Source: CAXBCP01 sp963977005
GTDB lineage: Bacteria > Pseudomonadota > Alphaproteobacteria > MPNO01 > UBA830
Reading direction: 5' to 3'
DNA length: 64,000 nt
Assembly (NCBI GenBank): GCA_963977005.1
Contig: CAXBMQ010000003.1
Coordinates: forward strand, 62,001-126,000
Part shown: positions 47,557-55,185 of the stretch, piece after piece
Layout of the letters: each line of letters opens with the position of its first letter
How positions within the stretch are numbered: the first letter of the stretch is position 1
Notes under the pieces: model-generated
The model's input: only the letters and a program-made list of their open reading frames with translations
Database searches by the model: none
Told to the model about the DNA's origin: nothing
Translations under genes and position numbers: made by a program

Positions 47557-48564
47557 CTAGGCCGAAATCGCGAATTCTTGCGCGAACAGTTCGTAGGACC
47601 GCTTGCGGGCGGCCAGTTCGTAGGTCCAGGTGAGGATGACCAGTTCCTCCAGGTGCAGCTGCGCCGCGAGATCGCGGAGCCGGTTGCCGACCTTTTCCGG
47701 CGTGCCGACAAAGGCGTCTTCGCGCATTGTCCGGATGCGGGACTGTTCCGCCGGCGAATAGGCGTGCGATGCCGCGACATCGGGCGCTTCGACCTGTTCC
47801 AGCACGCCGCGGTCGCGTGCAAGCCGTGTCCGCGCGCGCGACATGAACTGGAATTCGGCTTCTTCCTCGGTATCGGCCATCAGCGCCCAGACACAGACCG
47901 TCGTGACCGGCTCGGGGTGGCGCGGGCTTGGCTGGTAACGCTCGCGGTAGAGGTTCAGTGCCTGCGCGCAGCCTTCGCCCTGGGTGATGAAATGGGCGAA
48001 GCAATAGGGGATGCCGAAATGCGCGGCGACCTGCGCCCCGTAATCCGACGTCCCCAGCATCCATGTTACCGGAACCGTGTCGCCCTGCGGAAACGCCCGG
48101 ATGCCGGCGAAGGTATGACCGTCGGGAAGCGGCTCTCCGGACACCCAGGCCATCAGGTCGCGGATCTGTTCGGGGAACTTGTCCGCGCCCTGCATTGCCT
48201 GCGGGTTGAGCGCGTAGGCCGTGCGGCCGTCGGAGCCGGGCGCGCGCCCCAGCCCCAGGTCGATGCGCCCCGGGGCGATGGCGTCCAGCACCCTGAACTG
48301 CTCGGCCACCTTCAGCGCCGAATAATGGGGCAGCATGACCCCGGCGCTGCCGATGCGAATGCGCTCGGTCGTCGCGCCGATCGCCGCCATGACGATTTCG
48401 GGCGCCGTGCCGGTGATGGTGTCGTGATTGTGATGTTCGGAGACCCAGAACCGGTGATATCCGAGCATTTCGCAATACTGCGCGAGGTCGATGGTTTCCC
48501 GGATGGAGGCGCTCTGGGGGCGTCCGGCAAGGGACACCGACTGGTCGAGAACGGAAAGTCGCAA
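47557..48564 (-). CDS. LLM-class flavin-dependent oxidoreductase (luciferase-like)
   Basis: A 335-residue bacterial-luciferase-like monooxygenase that uses reduced FMN. It opens MRLSVLDQSVSLAGR and contains YHRFWVSEHHNHDTITGTAPEI (about residue 36, core FWVSEHH), RIRIGSAGVMLPHYSALKVAEQF and APGRIDLGLGRAPGSD, as in the LLM subfamily near YhbW. The C-terminal DAFVGTPEKVGNRLRDLA is also typical. The start is TTG at 48564; the upstream frame has an in-frame stop and no ATG or GTG in between. No flavin reductase is adjacent; substrate unknown. Confidence 0.88.
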   Translation of the reverse strand: MRLSVLDQSVSLAGRPQSASIRETIDLAQYCEMLGYHRFWVSEHHNHDTITGTAPEIVMAAIGATTERIRIGSAGVMLPHYSALKVAEQFRVLDAIAPGRIDLGLGRAPGSDGRTAYALNPQAMQGADKFPEQIRDLMAWVSGEPLPDGHTFAGIRAFPQGDTVPVTWMLGTSDYGAQVAAHFGIPYCFAHFITQGEGCAQALNLYRERYQPSPRHPEPVTTVCVWALMADTEEEAEFQFMSRARTRLARDRGVLEQVEAPDVAASHAYSPAEQSRIRTMREDAFVGTPEKVGNRLRDLAAQLHLEELVILTWTYELAARKRSYELFAQEFAISA

Positions 48565-48652
48565 GGGGGCCTGCCTGTGGGTCTGTGTGAGGGCTCAGGT
48601 TTAACGGGTTCGACCGGTGGTGTCAGACAAATTCGGGCCCTCCCTTTCGTGC

Positions 48653-49621
48653 TCAGGCGGTCACGCTTCGCAGCTGGTGCAGGTAGGCGTCGAACTCGGC
48701 GCGCAGCGTCTCCGGCGCCTCTATGTGCACCTGGCCCAGCCAGTCCGGATGGCACAGCTCGTGTATCAGTTCGCGGTGCCCCTGGCAGCGCAGGTCGACG
48801 CGCAGCCCCCCGCGGACCCGGCGCATTTTCTGGCTCGGATGAAAGCGGACCTTTTCGGCCCGTTTCGCCGCTTCGCCGGTAAAACGCAGCCGGATATCCA
48901 GAATATCGTCGCCGTGATAGATGCCGAAACTGTCCGCGGCCCAGTCCTTCATGTGCCAGTCCCCCGGCGCTTCGAAGACGATGCCCGTCGGCCGCACATC
49001 CTCGATCAGGTCGAGCCGGTAGGTCACCGTGATGTCGCCCCGGGCCGCGACCAGGTAGCCGAAGCGTCCGAACAGAAGCCCGAGCGGGTCGACACTGCGC
49101 CAGCTTGCCCGGCGGCGGCCCTGTGCCCGGTACAGAAGTTCCAGCTTCTCGAACCCCTGGATCGCGCGTTCGAAGATCGCCATCTGCGCTTCGTCGGCCT
49201 GGGTGCGCGGCCCGGTCCGGCCGATATGGGCCGTGCGGTTGATCAGTTCTTCGGCGTCGATGGCCAGATGGTTGGACAGCGGCTTCTGGTTCCCCAGCAG
49301 TTTCGCCAGCGCGCGGGTGGCGGTGCCGTCGGGCAGGGTCTGCAGATGCCGCTCAAGCGCGCCGCGCTCATGCGACTGCAATGCCAGAAGGGCGCCCGGC
49401 ATGTCGGCGCGCAGGCGCCAGCGCTTGGTCAGGTGATGGTCGCTTTCCAGCCGGCTGGGCTCCGTTTCCAGCCCGATATCGGACAGCCCCTGCAACATGC
49501 GCTCCACCGTCTTCCGGCTGCGCCCCGTCCGGGCCATCAGCTGGTCGATCGTCAGGCCGAGCGAACTGGCCTGCAGTTCAAGGGCGAGGTCGAGCATGTC
49601 GCGAAGCTTGCTATAGGCCAT
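48653..49621 (-). CDS. WYL-domain transcriptional regulator (YafY type)
   Basis: A 322-residue regulator. The N-terminal helix-turn-helix is LTIDQLMARTGRSRKTVERML (about residues 23-43). The WYL domain (about 140-220) has KLELLYRAQGRRRASWRSVDPLGLLFGRFGYLVA in shortened form (RSVDPLGLLF, GYLVAARG), and the WCX-like C terminus ends with RVDLRCQGHRELIHEL. Such proteins sense nucleotides or other ligands. The ribosome site AAGGAT precedes ATG. It is divergent from a small unknown gene, with inverted repeats in the 122-bp gap, so it probably controls that gene and itself. Confidence 0.88.
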   Translation of the reverse strand: MAYSKLRDMLDLALELQASSLGLTIDQLMARTGRSRKTVERMLQGLSDIGLETEPSRLESDHHLTKRWRLRADMPGALLALQSHERGALERHLQTLPDGTATRALAKLLGNQKPLSNHLAIDAEELINRTAHIGRTGPRTQADEAQMAIFERAIQGFEKLELLYRAQGRRRASWRSVDPLGLLFGRFGYLVAARGDITVTYRLDLIEDVRPTGIVFEAPGDWHMKDWAADSFGIYHGDDILDIRLRFTGEAAKRAEKVRFHPSQKMRRVRGGLRVDLRCQGHRELIHELCHPDWLGQVHIEAPETLRAEFDAYLHQLRSVTA

Positions 49622-49631
49622 GGGTGTATCC

Positions 49632-49685
49632 TTCCGGTATTTTTATACCCCGGAAAATGACGAATAAAGAGGATATTCTCTATTC
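49632..49685. promoter_or_regulatory. Two inverted repeats, candidate WYL operators
   Basis: Between the divergent WYL gene and the small gene at 49744: GGTAT-TTTT-ATACC inside TTCCGG...CCGGAA (49632-49655), and GAATAAAGAG...CTCTATTC around GATATT (49662-49685, one-base mismatch in length between the arms). The region is much more AT-rich than its surroundings. Confidence 0.5.
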
Positions 49686-49743
49686 ATCGACAAAACGTAG
49701 CGATGTCACCCGGACAGATGCCACCAAGCCAAAGGAAAAAACG

Positions 49744-50199
49744 ATGCATACCGACTTTCTGCCGACCCGGAAAATTCCCGTCAGCCAGCTCTATGCCTGG
49801 AACAGCCGCCGCGCCTTTCCGCTGGATATCAGCCTGAATCACCGCGGCTGCATCATTCGCGACACCGTCACCGATACGGCGTTTCTCGCCTCGACCGACG
49901 ATCAGGGCTTTATCCGCGGCGCGACGCTCTTCGCGGATACCCGCGATCACCTGGTTCATTCGCTGCTGTCCGAGATGACGGGCTGCGAATGGGTGAACGA
50001 ATATTCCGACGAATGGCCGCTCTATCGCTGCTGGACCGAGTCCGAACGCGAGGCCCATGCCCGCGACGTGGCGAAGGATCTGGCGGCCGACCGCGCCGAG
50101 GCCGACGGCATTTCGCTCAACGAGGCGTTCGAGCTCGAATACCGTGCGATTTACGAAATGCACCCGGTGACCATCGCGCAATGGCAGGTTGCGGCCTGA
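49744..50199 (+). CDS. Hypothetical protein, divergent from WYL regulator
   Basis: A 151-residue soluble protein I do not recognise. It starts MHTDFLPTRKIPVSQLYAWN and is rich in aromatic and acidic residues; two segments look structured, GCIIRDTVTDTAFLASTDDQ (residues 35-54) and HARDVAKDLAADRAEADGIS (a helix, about 108-127). There is no signal peptide or membrane segment. AAAGG lies 11 bases before the ATG; upstream in-frame sequence is the antisense of the WYL gene and is rejected. The arrangement opposite a WYL regulator with inverted repeats between makes it the likely regulated target. Confidence 0.7.
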   Translation: MHTDFLPTRKIPVSQLYAWNSRRAFPLDISLNHRGCIIRDTVTDTAFLASTDDQGFIRGATLFADTRDHLVHSLLSEMTGCEWVNEYSDEWPLYRCWTESEREAHARDVAKDLAADRAEADGISLNEAFELEYRAIYEMHPVTIAQWQVAA

Positions 50200-50304
50200 C
50201 ACCGCCGATAGCGGGAAATCCGCCTCTCCGCGGCGGTTTCGGCGCAGATGCGCGCATCTGGGGGTGCCGGTACCTGCCGCCGACCGTTCGAGGGCTGACG
50301 CCGT

Positions 50305-50334
50305 GCGATTTGGCCTGTAGCGATTTGGCCTGTA
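50305..50334. repeat. Perfect 15-bp tandem duplication before the EutA-like gene
   Basis: GCGATTTGGCCTGTA occurs twice head to tail (50305-50319 and 50320-50334), 45 bp before the start codon at 50380, in a 180-bp gap without other features. Either a slippage product or a repeated regulator site. Confidence 0.85.
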
Positions 50335-50379
50335 TAGGTCTGGGTCATCACGGAAGAACCACGAGCGGCGGGAGGTCCG

Positions 50380-52236
50380 ATGGACCAGAGCGACGAAACG
50401 CGCGACGAAAAGCGCAGCGAAGACAAAAACGACAGGGACGGCGGCGCCGTATCGGGCGCGGCAGAGACGCCTAAGGGGCCGCCCCCCGGTCACACGCTGG
50501 AAGACCACGAATACGGCGACGTGTTTTTCCACGAACACGGACCGGATGCCGACCACGATCATGATTCCGATTTCGACGGTCCGGTCGAGGAAAACCCGCT
50601 CTGGATTGCCGATAACGTCCGTCTGAACAGTGTGGGCATCGATGTCGGATCGTCGGGCACCCAGGTGATCTTTTCCCGGTTGCACCTGCGCCGCCTCGCC
50701 GAAGACATGTCGAGCCGCTATTTCGTCGTCAAACGCGAAACCCTATTCCAGTCGCCCGTTGCGCTGACGCCGTATGAGAGCGAAACCCGGATATCGGACG
50801 TCGAGCTCGGCAGGATTCTCGACGATGCCTACGAAGCAGCGGGCCTCAGCCCCGACGATATCGACGCCGGCGCCGTGATCCTGACGGGCGAGGCGCTGCG
50901 CCGCGAGAACTCGCAGGCGATTGCGGCCACCGTATCGGCAAAGGGCGGCGATTTCGTCTGCGCGACCGCCGGCCATCATATGGAGAGCATGCTGGCGGCC
51001 TTCGGCTCCGGCGCGGCCGCGGCATCGCAGGACGGTGAAAAACGCATCCTGAACGTCGATATCGGCGGCGGTACGGCGAAGCTCGCCATCCTCGAAGAGG
51101 GCCAGGTAAAGGTCACGGCGGCGGTCCATGTCGGCGGGCGTTTGCAGGTCGTCGATGAAGACGGCGTGATTATCCGCCTCGATCCCGCGGGCCGGACCCA
51201 TGCCGCCCGCGCCGGGTTCGACTGGTCGCTGGGCGATAAAGTGACGTCGGACGATCTCGACAAAGTCGCCGACGGCATGGCGGCGACGCTGATCGATGCG
51301 CTGGTTGAGCGCCCGATCCCGCCCGATCTGGAAAATTTCTATCTCACCGACCCGATCCTCGACTGGGGCCGTATCGACGGCGTGATGTTCTCCGGGGGTG
51401 TGGCGGAGTACGTTTACCGGCGCGAGGAACGCGATTTCGGCGATATGGGGCGGCGTCTCGGCCACGCGATCGCGCGCCGGCTCGACGCCGATGCACTGCC
51501 CTGGCCGACATTGCCGGCGGGGGAATGTATCCGCGCGACCGCGCTCGGCGCATCGGAATATTCGGTGCAGTTGTCAGGCAATACCTGCTTTATCTCCAAC
51601 CATGCGGAACTGCTGCCGCGCCGCAACCTGCAGGTCATCCAGCCGCCCTATGACTGCCCGGACGATATCGTCGCCGAAGATGTCGCGAAGGCCGTGACGG
51701 CCCATCGCCGCGCGTTTGAGGTCGATAACGACAGCACCGAAATCGCGCTGTCGTTCCACTGGAAGGGCATGCCGGCATACGAGCGCATGCATGCCTTTGC
51801 ACAGGGGCTGGTGCTCGGCCTCGACGACATGATCGCCGCCGGCAAGCCGCTGTTTATCGTGCTCGACGGCGACATCGCGCAGTCGCTGGGGCATATCCTC
51901 AAGGACGAACTGGATGTGCCGGTCGGCGTGCTGGTGATCGACGGCGTGGTGCTGTGGGATTTCGATTATATCGATCTCGGCAAGATCCGCCTGCCGTCGC
52001 GGACCGTGCCGGTCACGATCAAATCGCTGGTGTTCTCGGACGATCCGAGGTCGGGCCAGAGGCTGGATCACGAACACGGCCACACGCACGATCATGCGCA
52101 TGGTCACGCGCATGATCATGGGGACAGGCATCACCACCATCACGGCGGCCATAGCCACAGTCACGGACATCAACATGGACACAGCCATAGCCATAGCCAC
52201 GGGCCGTCCGGAAAGGCCGGAGATGCCGATTCCTAG
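50380..52236 (+). CDS. EutA-like reactivase ATPase with histidine-rich tail
   Basis: A 618-residue protein whose core (about residues 80-555) matches EutA, the chaperone that reactivates adenosylcobalamin-dependent ethanolamine ammonia-lyase. Seen are VGIDVGSSGTQVIFSRLHL, AVILTGEALRRENSQAIA, LNVDIGGGTAKLAIL (actin-like phosphate loop) and VMFSGGVAEYVYRRE. Two things are unusual. The N terminus adds about 70 polar residues with HEHGPDADHDHD, and the C terminus (residues about 562-612) is a metal-binding-type run of HDHAHGHAHDHG, HHHHHGGHSHSH and more. EutB, EutC and other eut genes are absent, and the neighbours are oxygenases. It might serve a cobalamin or metal enzyme of the adjacent pathway; that is inference. 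Confidence 0.82.
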   Translation: MDQSDETRDEKRSEDKNDRDGGAVSGAAETPKGPPPGHTLEDHEYGDVFFHEHGPDADHDHDSDFDGPVEENPLWIADNVRLNSVGIDVGSSGTQVIFSRLHLRRLAEDMSSRYFVVKRETLFQSPVALTPYESETRISDVELGRILDDAYEAAGLSPDDIDAGAVILTGEALRRENSQAIAATVSAKGGDFVCATAGHHMESMLAAFGSGAAAASQDGEKRILNVDIGGGTAKLAILEEGQVKVTAAVHVGGRLQVVDEDGVIIRLDPAGRTHAARAGFDWSLGDKVTSDDLDKVADGMAATLIDALVERPIPPDLENFYLTDPILDWGRIDGVMFSGGVAEYVYRREERDFGDMGRRLGHAIARRLDADALPWPTLPAGECIRATALGASEYSVQLSGNTCFISNHAELLPRRNLQVIQPPYDCPDDIVAEDVAKAVTAHRRAFEVDNDSTEIALSFHWKGMPAYERMHAFAQGLVLGLDDMIAAGKPLFIVLDGDIAQSLGHILKDELDVPVGVLVIDGVVLWDFDYIDLGKIRLPSRTVPVTIKSLVFSDDPRSGQRLDHEHGHTHDHAHGHAHDHGDRHHHHHGGHSHSHGHQHGHSHSHSHGPSGKAGDADS

Positions 52237-52271
52237 GAAACGGCGCGTCCCGGGTTGTGCCGCGACCGGTC

Positions 52272-52288
52272 TTGGCAGGCGCTGCCAA
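52272..52288. promoter_or_regulatory. Perfect inverted repeat upstream of the bicupin gene
   Basis: TTGGCAG-GCG-CTGCCAA, 7-bp arms around three bases, about 83 bp before the bicupin ATG. TTGGCA can also serve as a -35 with an AT-rich TTTAAAAAT about 17 bp downstream, so a repressor bound here would block a promoter. Confidence 0.5.
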
Positions 52289-52370
52289 ATAAGTTTAAAA
52301 ATGGAGCACAGATGTATCGCCCGACACGGGTCGCTCGGGCGTTTGGAACAGCAAAAAGGGATCGAAACAG

Positions 52371-53510
52371 ATGTCGGATAACAACACGCAGGGCACCATT
52401 GTCTCCGATGAAATGGCGAAGAAATTCGCCTCGGAAAAAGAGACTCCTTACGTCCGCTGGGTGCGCGACCAGGGCCTGGATATCATCGATTCGGTCTATG
52501 TGAAGAACCTGTACACGGTGGACCTGAAACCGTGGGCGCGGCGCGAAGGCAAGGGCGTCTATCTCAATCACGATGCCTCGCGCACGACGAACGATTGCTA
52601 CGTCTGCGAGATCGACCCGGGAAAGAAGCTGGCGCCGCAGCGTATGCTGTTCGAGGAAATGATCATGATCCTGTCGGGCCGCGGCTCGACCAGCGTCTGG
52701 AACGACAAGGGCGACCGGATCACCTTCGAATGGGGCCCCGGCGCCCTGTTTGCCATCCCGCTGAACTGCTGGCACCAGCATTTCAACGCGTCGGGCCAGG
52801 AAGCCGCGCGTTTCGTCGCGGTGACCAACGCGCCGCCGATGTTCAACGTCTATGAAGACCCCGAATTCGTCTTCAACACCGCCTACGATTTCAAGGGCCG
52901 CTTCAACGGCGAGCCCGATTATTTCGCCGCCAAGTCGGAGACCGACGGTTTCAAGCTGGTCACGAATTTCGTGCCGGATGCCGTCAACCTGCCGCTGATC
53001 ACCGCCAAGGAACGCGGCGCGGGCGGCGGGCATATCCGGTTCAACTTCGCCAAAAGCTCGATGAACGCGCATATCTCCCAGTTCCCGATCGGCACCTACA
53101 AGAAGGGGCACCGGCACGGGCCGGGCGCGCATGTCATCATCCTGTCGGGCGAGGGATATTCGCTGATGTGGCCGGACGGCGAGGAGCCGAGGCACTACCC
53201 GTGGGAAGTCGGCACCATGATCGTGCCGCCGAACATGTGGTGGCATCAGCATTTCAACACCGGCCCGACGCCGTCGCGCTATCTTGCGTTCAAATACGAA
53301 GGCGTGGCGGTGCGCAACGCGCAGGGCGTGCCGAAATCGTGGATTTCGTCCCGCATCGGCGGCGATCAGATCGATTATGCGGATGAGAGCGAAGGCGTCC
53401 GGTCGCTGTTTACCGAGGCGCTCAGCCAGCACGACCTGAAACACGACATGGACCAGTTCTACGAGGCGGAAATTCCCGACCTGCCGCCCAAGCCGGTTGC
53501 CGCCGAGTAG
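52371..53510 (+). CDS. Bicupin dioxygenase-like protein
   Basis: A 379-residue protein with two cupin barrels, resembling gentisate dioxygenase or quercetinase-type cupins. The second barrel keeps a metal site: YKKGHRHGPGAHVIILSGEG (HxH, about residue 244) and PPNMWWHQHFNTG (about 285). In the first barrel the HxH pair is lost (KKLAPQRMLFEEMIMILSG, about 85), while NCWHQHFNASG remains. A single functional metal site is therefore likely. It starts 134 bp after the EutA-like gene, behind a palindrome, and leads a run of oxygenase genes. Substrate unknown; ring cleavage is possible. Confidence 0.8.
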   Translation: MSDNNTQGTIVSDEMAKKFASEKETPYVRWVRDQGLDIIDSVYVKNLYTVDLKPWARREGKGVYLNHDASRTTNDCYVCEIDPGKKLAPQRMLFEEMIMILSGRGSTSVWNDKGDRITFEWGPGALFAIPLNCWHQHFNASGQEAARFVAVTNAPPMFNVYEDPEFVFNTAYDFKGRFNGEPDYFAAKSETDGFKLVTNFVPDAVNLPLITAKERGAGGGHIRFNFAKSSMNAHISQFPIGTYKKGHRHGPGAHVIILSGEGYSLMWPDGEEPRHYPWEVGTMIVPPNMWWHQHFNTGPTPSRYLAFKYEGVAVRNAQGVPKSWISSRIGGDQIDYADESEGVRSLFTEALSQHDLKHDMDQFYEAEIPDLPPKPVAAE

Positions 53511-53562
53511 CGCAATGTCACGCCGGCGGCTTCGGTTGCGGGAAATATAAGGAAAGCACCGT

Positions 53563-54153
53563 ATGTCTGCCTGGATCGAGATGATCTCCGACGCGGCGGC
53601 GAATGACGACCTTCGCGACGCGCTGGATCTTGCCCGCACGCCGCACGGCACGGTGGACAATGTTCTGCGCGTGCATTCCCTGCGGCCGAACACCATGCGC
53701 GGTCATATCATCCTGTACCGGGCGATCCTGCATGACGACGCCAATACGCTGCCGACATGGCTGCAGGAAACCATCGGCTCCTATGTCTCGATCCTGAACG
53801 ACTGTGATTATTCGCTGGCCAATCACTGGGCTAATGCCCGCCATCTTATCGGCGATGCGGCCCGGGCCGATGCAATCGAAAAAGCGCTGTACGCCCGCCG
53901 CCCGCAGGATGCGTTCGAGGGCGGGGAACTGGCGCTGCTCCAATACACCGAAAAACTGACGCTGACGCCGGGGAAGATGGAGCAGGACGACGTCGCGGCC
54001 CTGCGCGCGGCGGGCATCGATGATGGCCGGATTCTCGAGGCCAACCAGATCGTCTGCTATTTCAGCTACGTCAACCGCAGCCTGAACGGACTGGGCGTGT
54101 CGACCGAGGGCGACATCGTTGGCTATTACGCCGAGGACGGAAATACGGCATAA
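53563..54153 (+). CDS. Carboxymuconolactone decarboxylase/AhpD-like protein
   Basis: A 196-residue all-helical protein of the AhpD/CMD superfamily. The characteristic motif is ETIGSYVSILNDCDYSLANHW (about residues 67-87; core NDCDYSLANHW), where AhpD-type peroxidases have Cys-x-x-Cys and then His. Here the second Cys is Ser (CDYS), so classical disulfide peroxidase chemistry is doubtful. The later part has GELALLQYTEKLTLTPGKM, as in peroxidase-related CMD proteins. It sits 52 bp after the bicupin gene and 51 bp before the next oxygenase. Confidence 0.82.
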   Translation: MSAWIEMISDAAANDDLRDALDLARTPHGTVDNVLRVHSLRPNTMRGHIILYRAILHDDANTLPTWLQETIGSYVSILNDCDYSLANHWANARHLIGDAARADAIEKALYARRPQDAFEGGELALLQYTEKLTLTPGKMEQDDVAALRAAGIDDGRILEANQIVCYFSYVNRSLNGLGVSTEGDIVGYYAEDGNTA

Positions 54154-54204
54154 AGCGCATTCAGCGCTTCGATACCCACCGGCCCGTATACCCGGAGAGC
54201 CCAG

Positions 54205-55185
54205 ATGACGACGGCAACCGTCAAGACAATCGATCCAGATACGATCCCGATCGTCGATATCGGCCCGTTGCGCGACGGCAGCGACCCCAAGGGGGTTGCG
54301 CAGGCGCTTCACGCGGCCAGCAAGGGGCTGGGCTTCATCTATATCAGGGGGCATGGCATCCCCGACGACGTTATCGGGGCGGCGCGGGAAGCCGCCTTCC
54401 GGTTTTTCCGCGCGCCCGTTGCGGACAAGGAGACCGTCCGCGTCTCGTCGCGCCATCGCGGCTGGATCGGCGTGGGCGGCGCGAAAATGGACGACGATGC
54501 CGTCGCCGACCTGAAAGAGAGTTTTCTCTGGGGTTTCCAGGATGCCGACGGTCACACGCCTGACGACCATCCGCTGCGCGGCCCGAACCGGTGGCCGGCC
54601 TTCGATCCCGCCCTCGAAATCCACGCGATGCGCTATTTCCACCATGCACACGAGGTCGCCCATCATCTGATGCGCGGTTTCGCGCTCGGGCTCGACCGCG
54701 AGGAGGATTTTTTCCTGCGCACGGCCGACCGGCCTCTGAGCCGGGGGTCTTTCGTTTATTATCCGGCGCAGCCCGCAGACGCGGCAGACGGCCAGTTCGG
54801 CGTCAGCCCGCACACGGATTTCGGCGTACTGACGGTGCTGTGCCAGGACTCCGTCGGGGGCCTGCATATACAGGATGCCAGGGGCGACTGGATCCACGCG
54901 CCGCCGATCGACGGCACGCTGATCGTCAACGTCGCCGATCTGCTCGCCCGCTGGACCGGCGGGGCGTACAGGTCGACGCCCCACCGGGTGGTAAACGCCT
55001 CGGGACAGGAGCGCCTGTCCCTGGTGCTGGCCTACGATCCGAACCCCGAAACCATGATCGATGCACGCGAGATATTCGGTGCCGGTTACGATGCCTGCGA
55101 AGAGCCGATTACCTGCGGCGATTATCTCGTCTGGCGGTTCGACCGGGCGTTTTCCTATCGTAAGGCCGAAGCGGAGACCGCATGA
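54205..55185 (+). CDS. Isopenicillin-N-synthase-like Fe(II)/2-oxoglutarate oxygenase
   Basis: A 326-residue non-haem iron oxygenase. The N-terminal DIOX_N part shows IPIVDIGPLRDGSDPKG and GFIYIRGHGIPDDVI. The facial triad is in VSPHTDFGVLTVLCQD (His-x-Asp, about residue 203) and STPHRVVNAS (His, about 259), followed by the R-x-S 2-oxoglutarate motif in ERLSLVLAYDP. Family members hydroxylate or oxidise diverse small molecules, including pyrimidines and amino-acid-like substrates. GGAGAG precedes the ATG. It overlaps the NicX-like gene by four bases (ATGA), implying a shared pathway. Confidence 0.88.
   Translation: MTTATVKTIDPDTIPIVDIGPLRDGSDPKGVAQALHAASKGLGFIYIRGHGIPDDVIGAAREAAFRFFRAPVADKETVRVSSRHRGWIGVGGAKMDDDAVADLKESFLWGFQDADGHTPDDHPLRGPNRWPAFDPALEIHAMRYFHHAHEVAHHLMRGFALGLDREEDFFLRTADRPLSRGSFVYYPAQPADAADGQFGVSPHTDFGVLTVLCQDSVGGLHIQDARGDWIHAPPIDGTLIVNVADLLARWTGGAYRSTPHRVVNASGQERLSLVLAYDPNPETMIDAREIFGAGYDACEEPITCGDYLVWRFDRAFSYRKAEAETA

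Noticed and set aside
52063..52215. His codon run as a DNA repeat or CRISPR-like array
   Set aside because: The repetition is of CAC/CAT codons inside an open coding frame with irregular spacing; no conserved repeat-spacer unit.
50380..52236. Ethanolamine-utilisation operon
   Set aside because: Only a EutA-like protein is present; no EutB, EutC, aldehyde dehydrogenase or microcompartment genes occur within the window.
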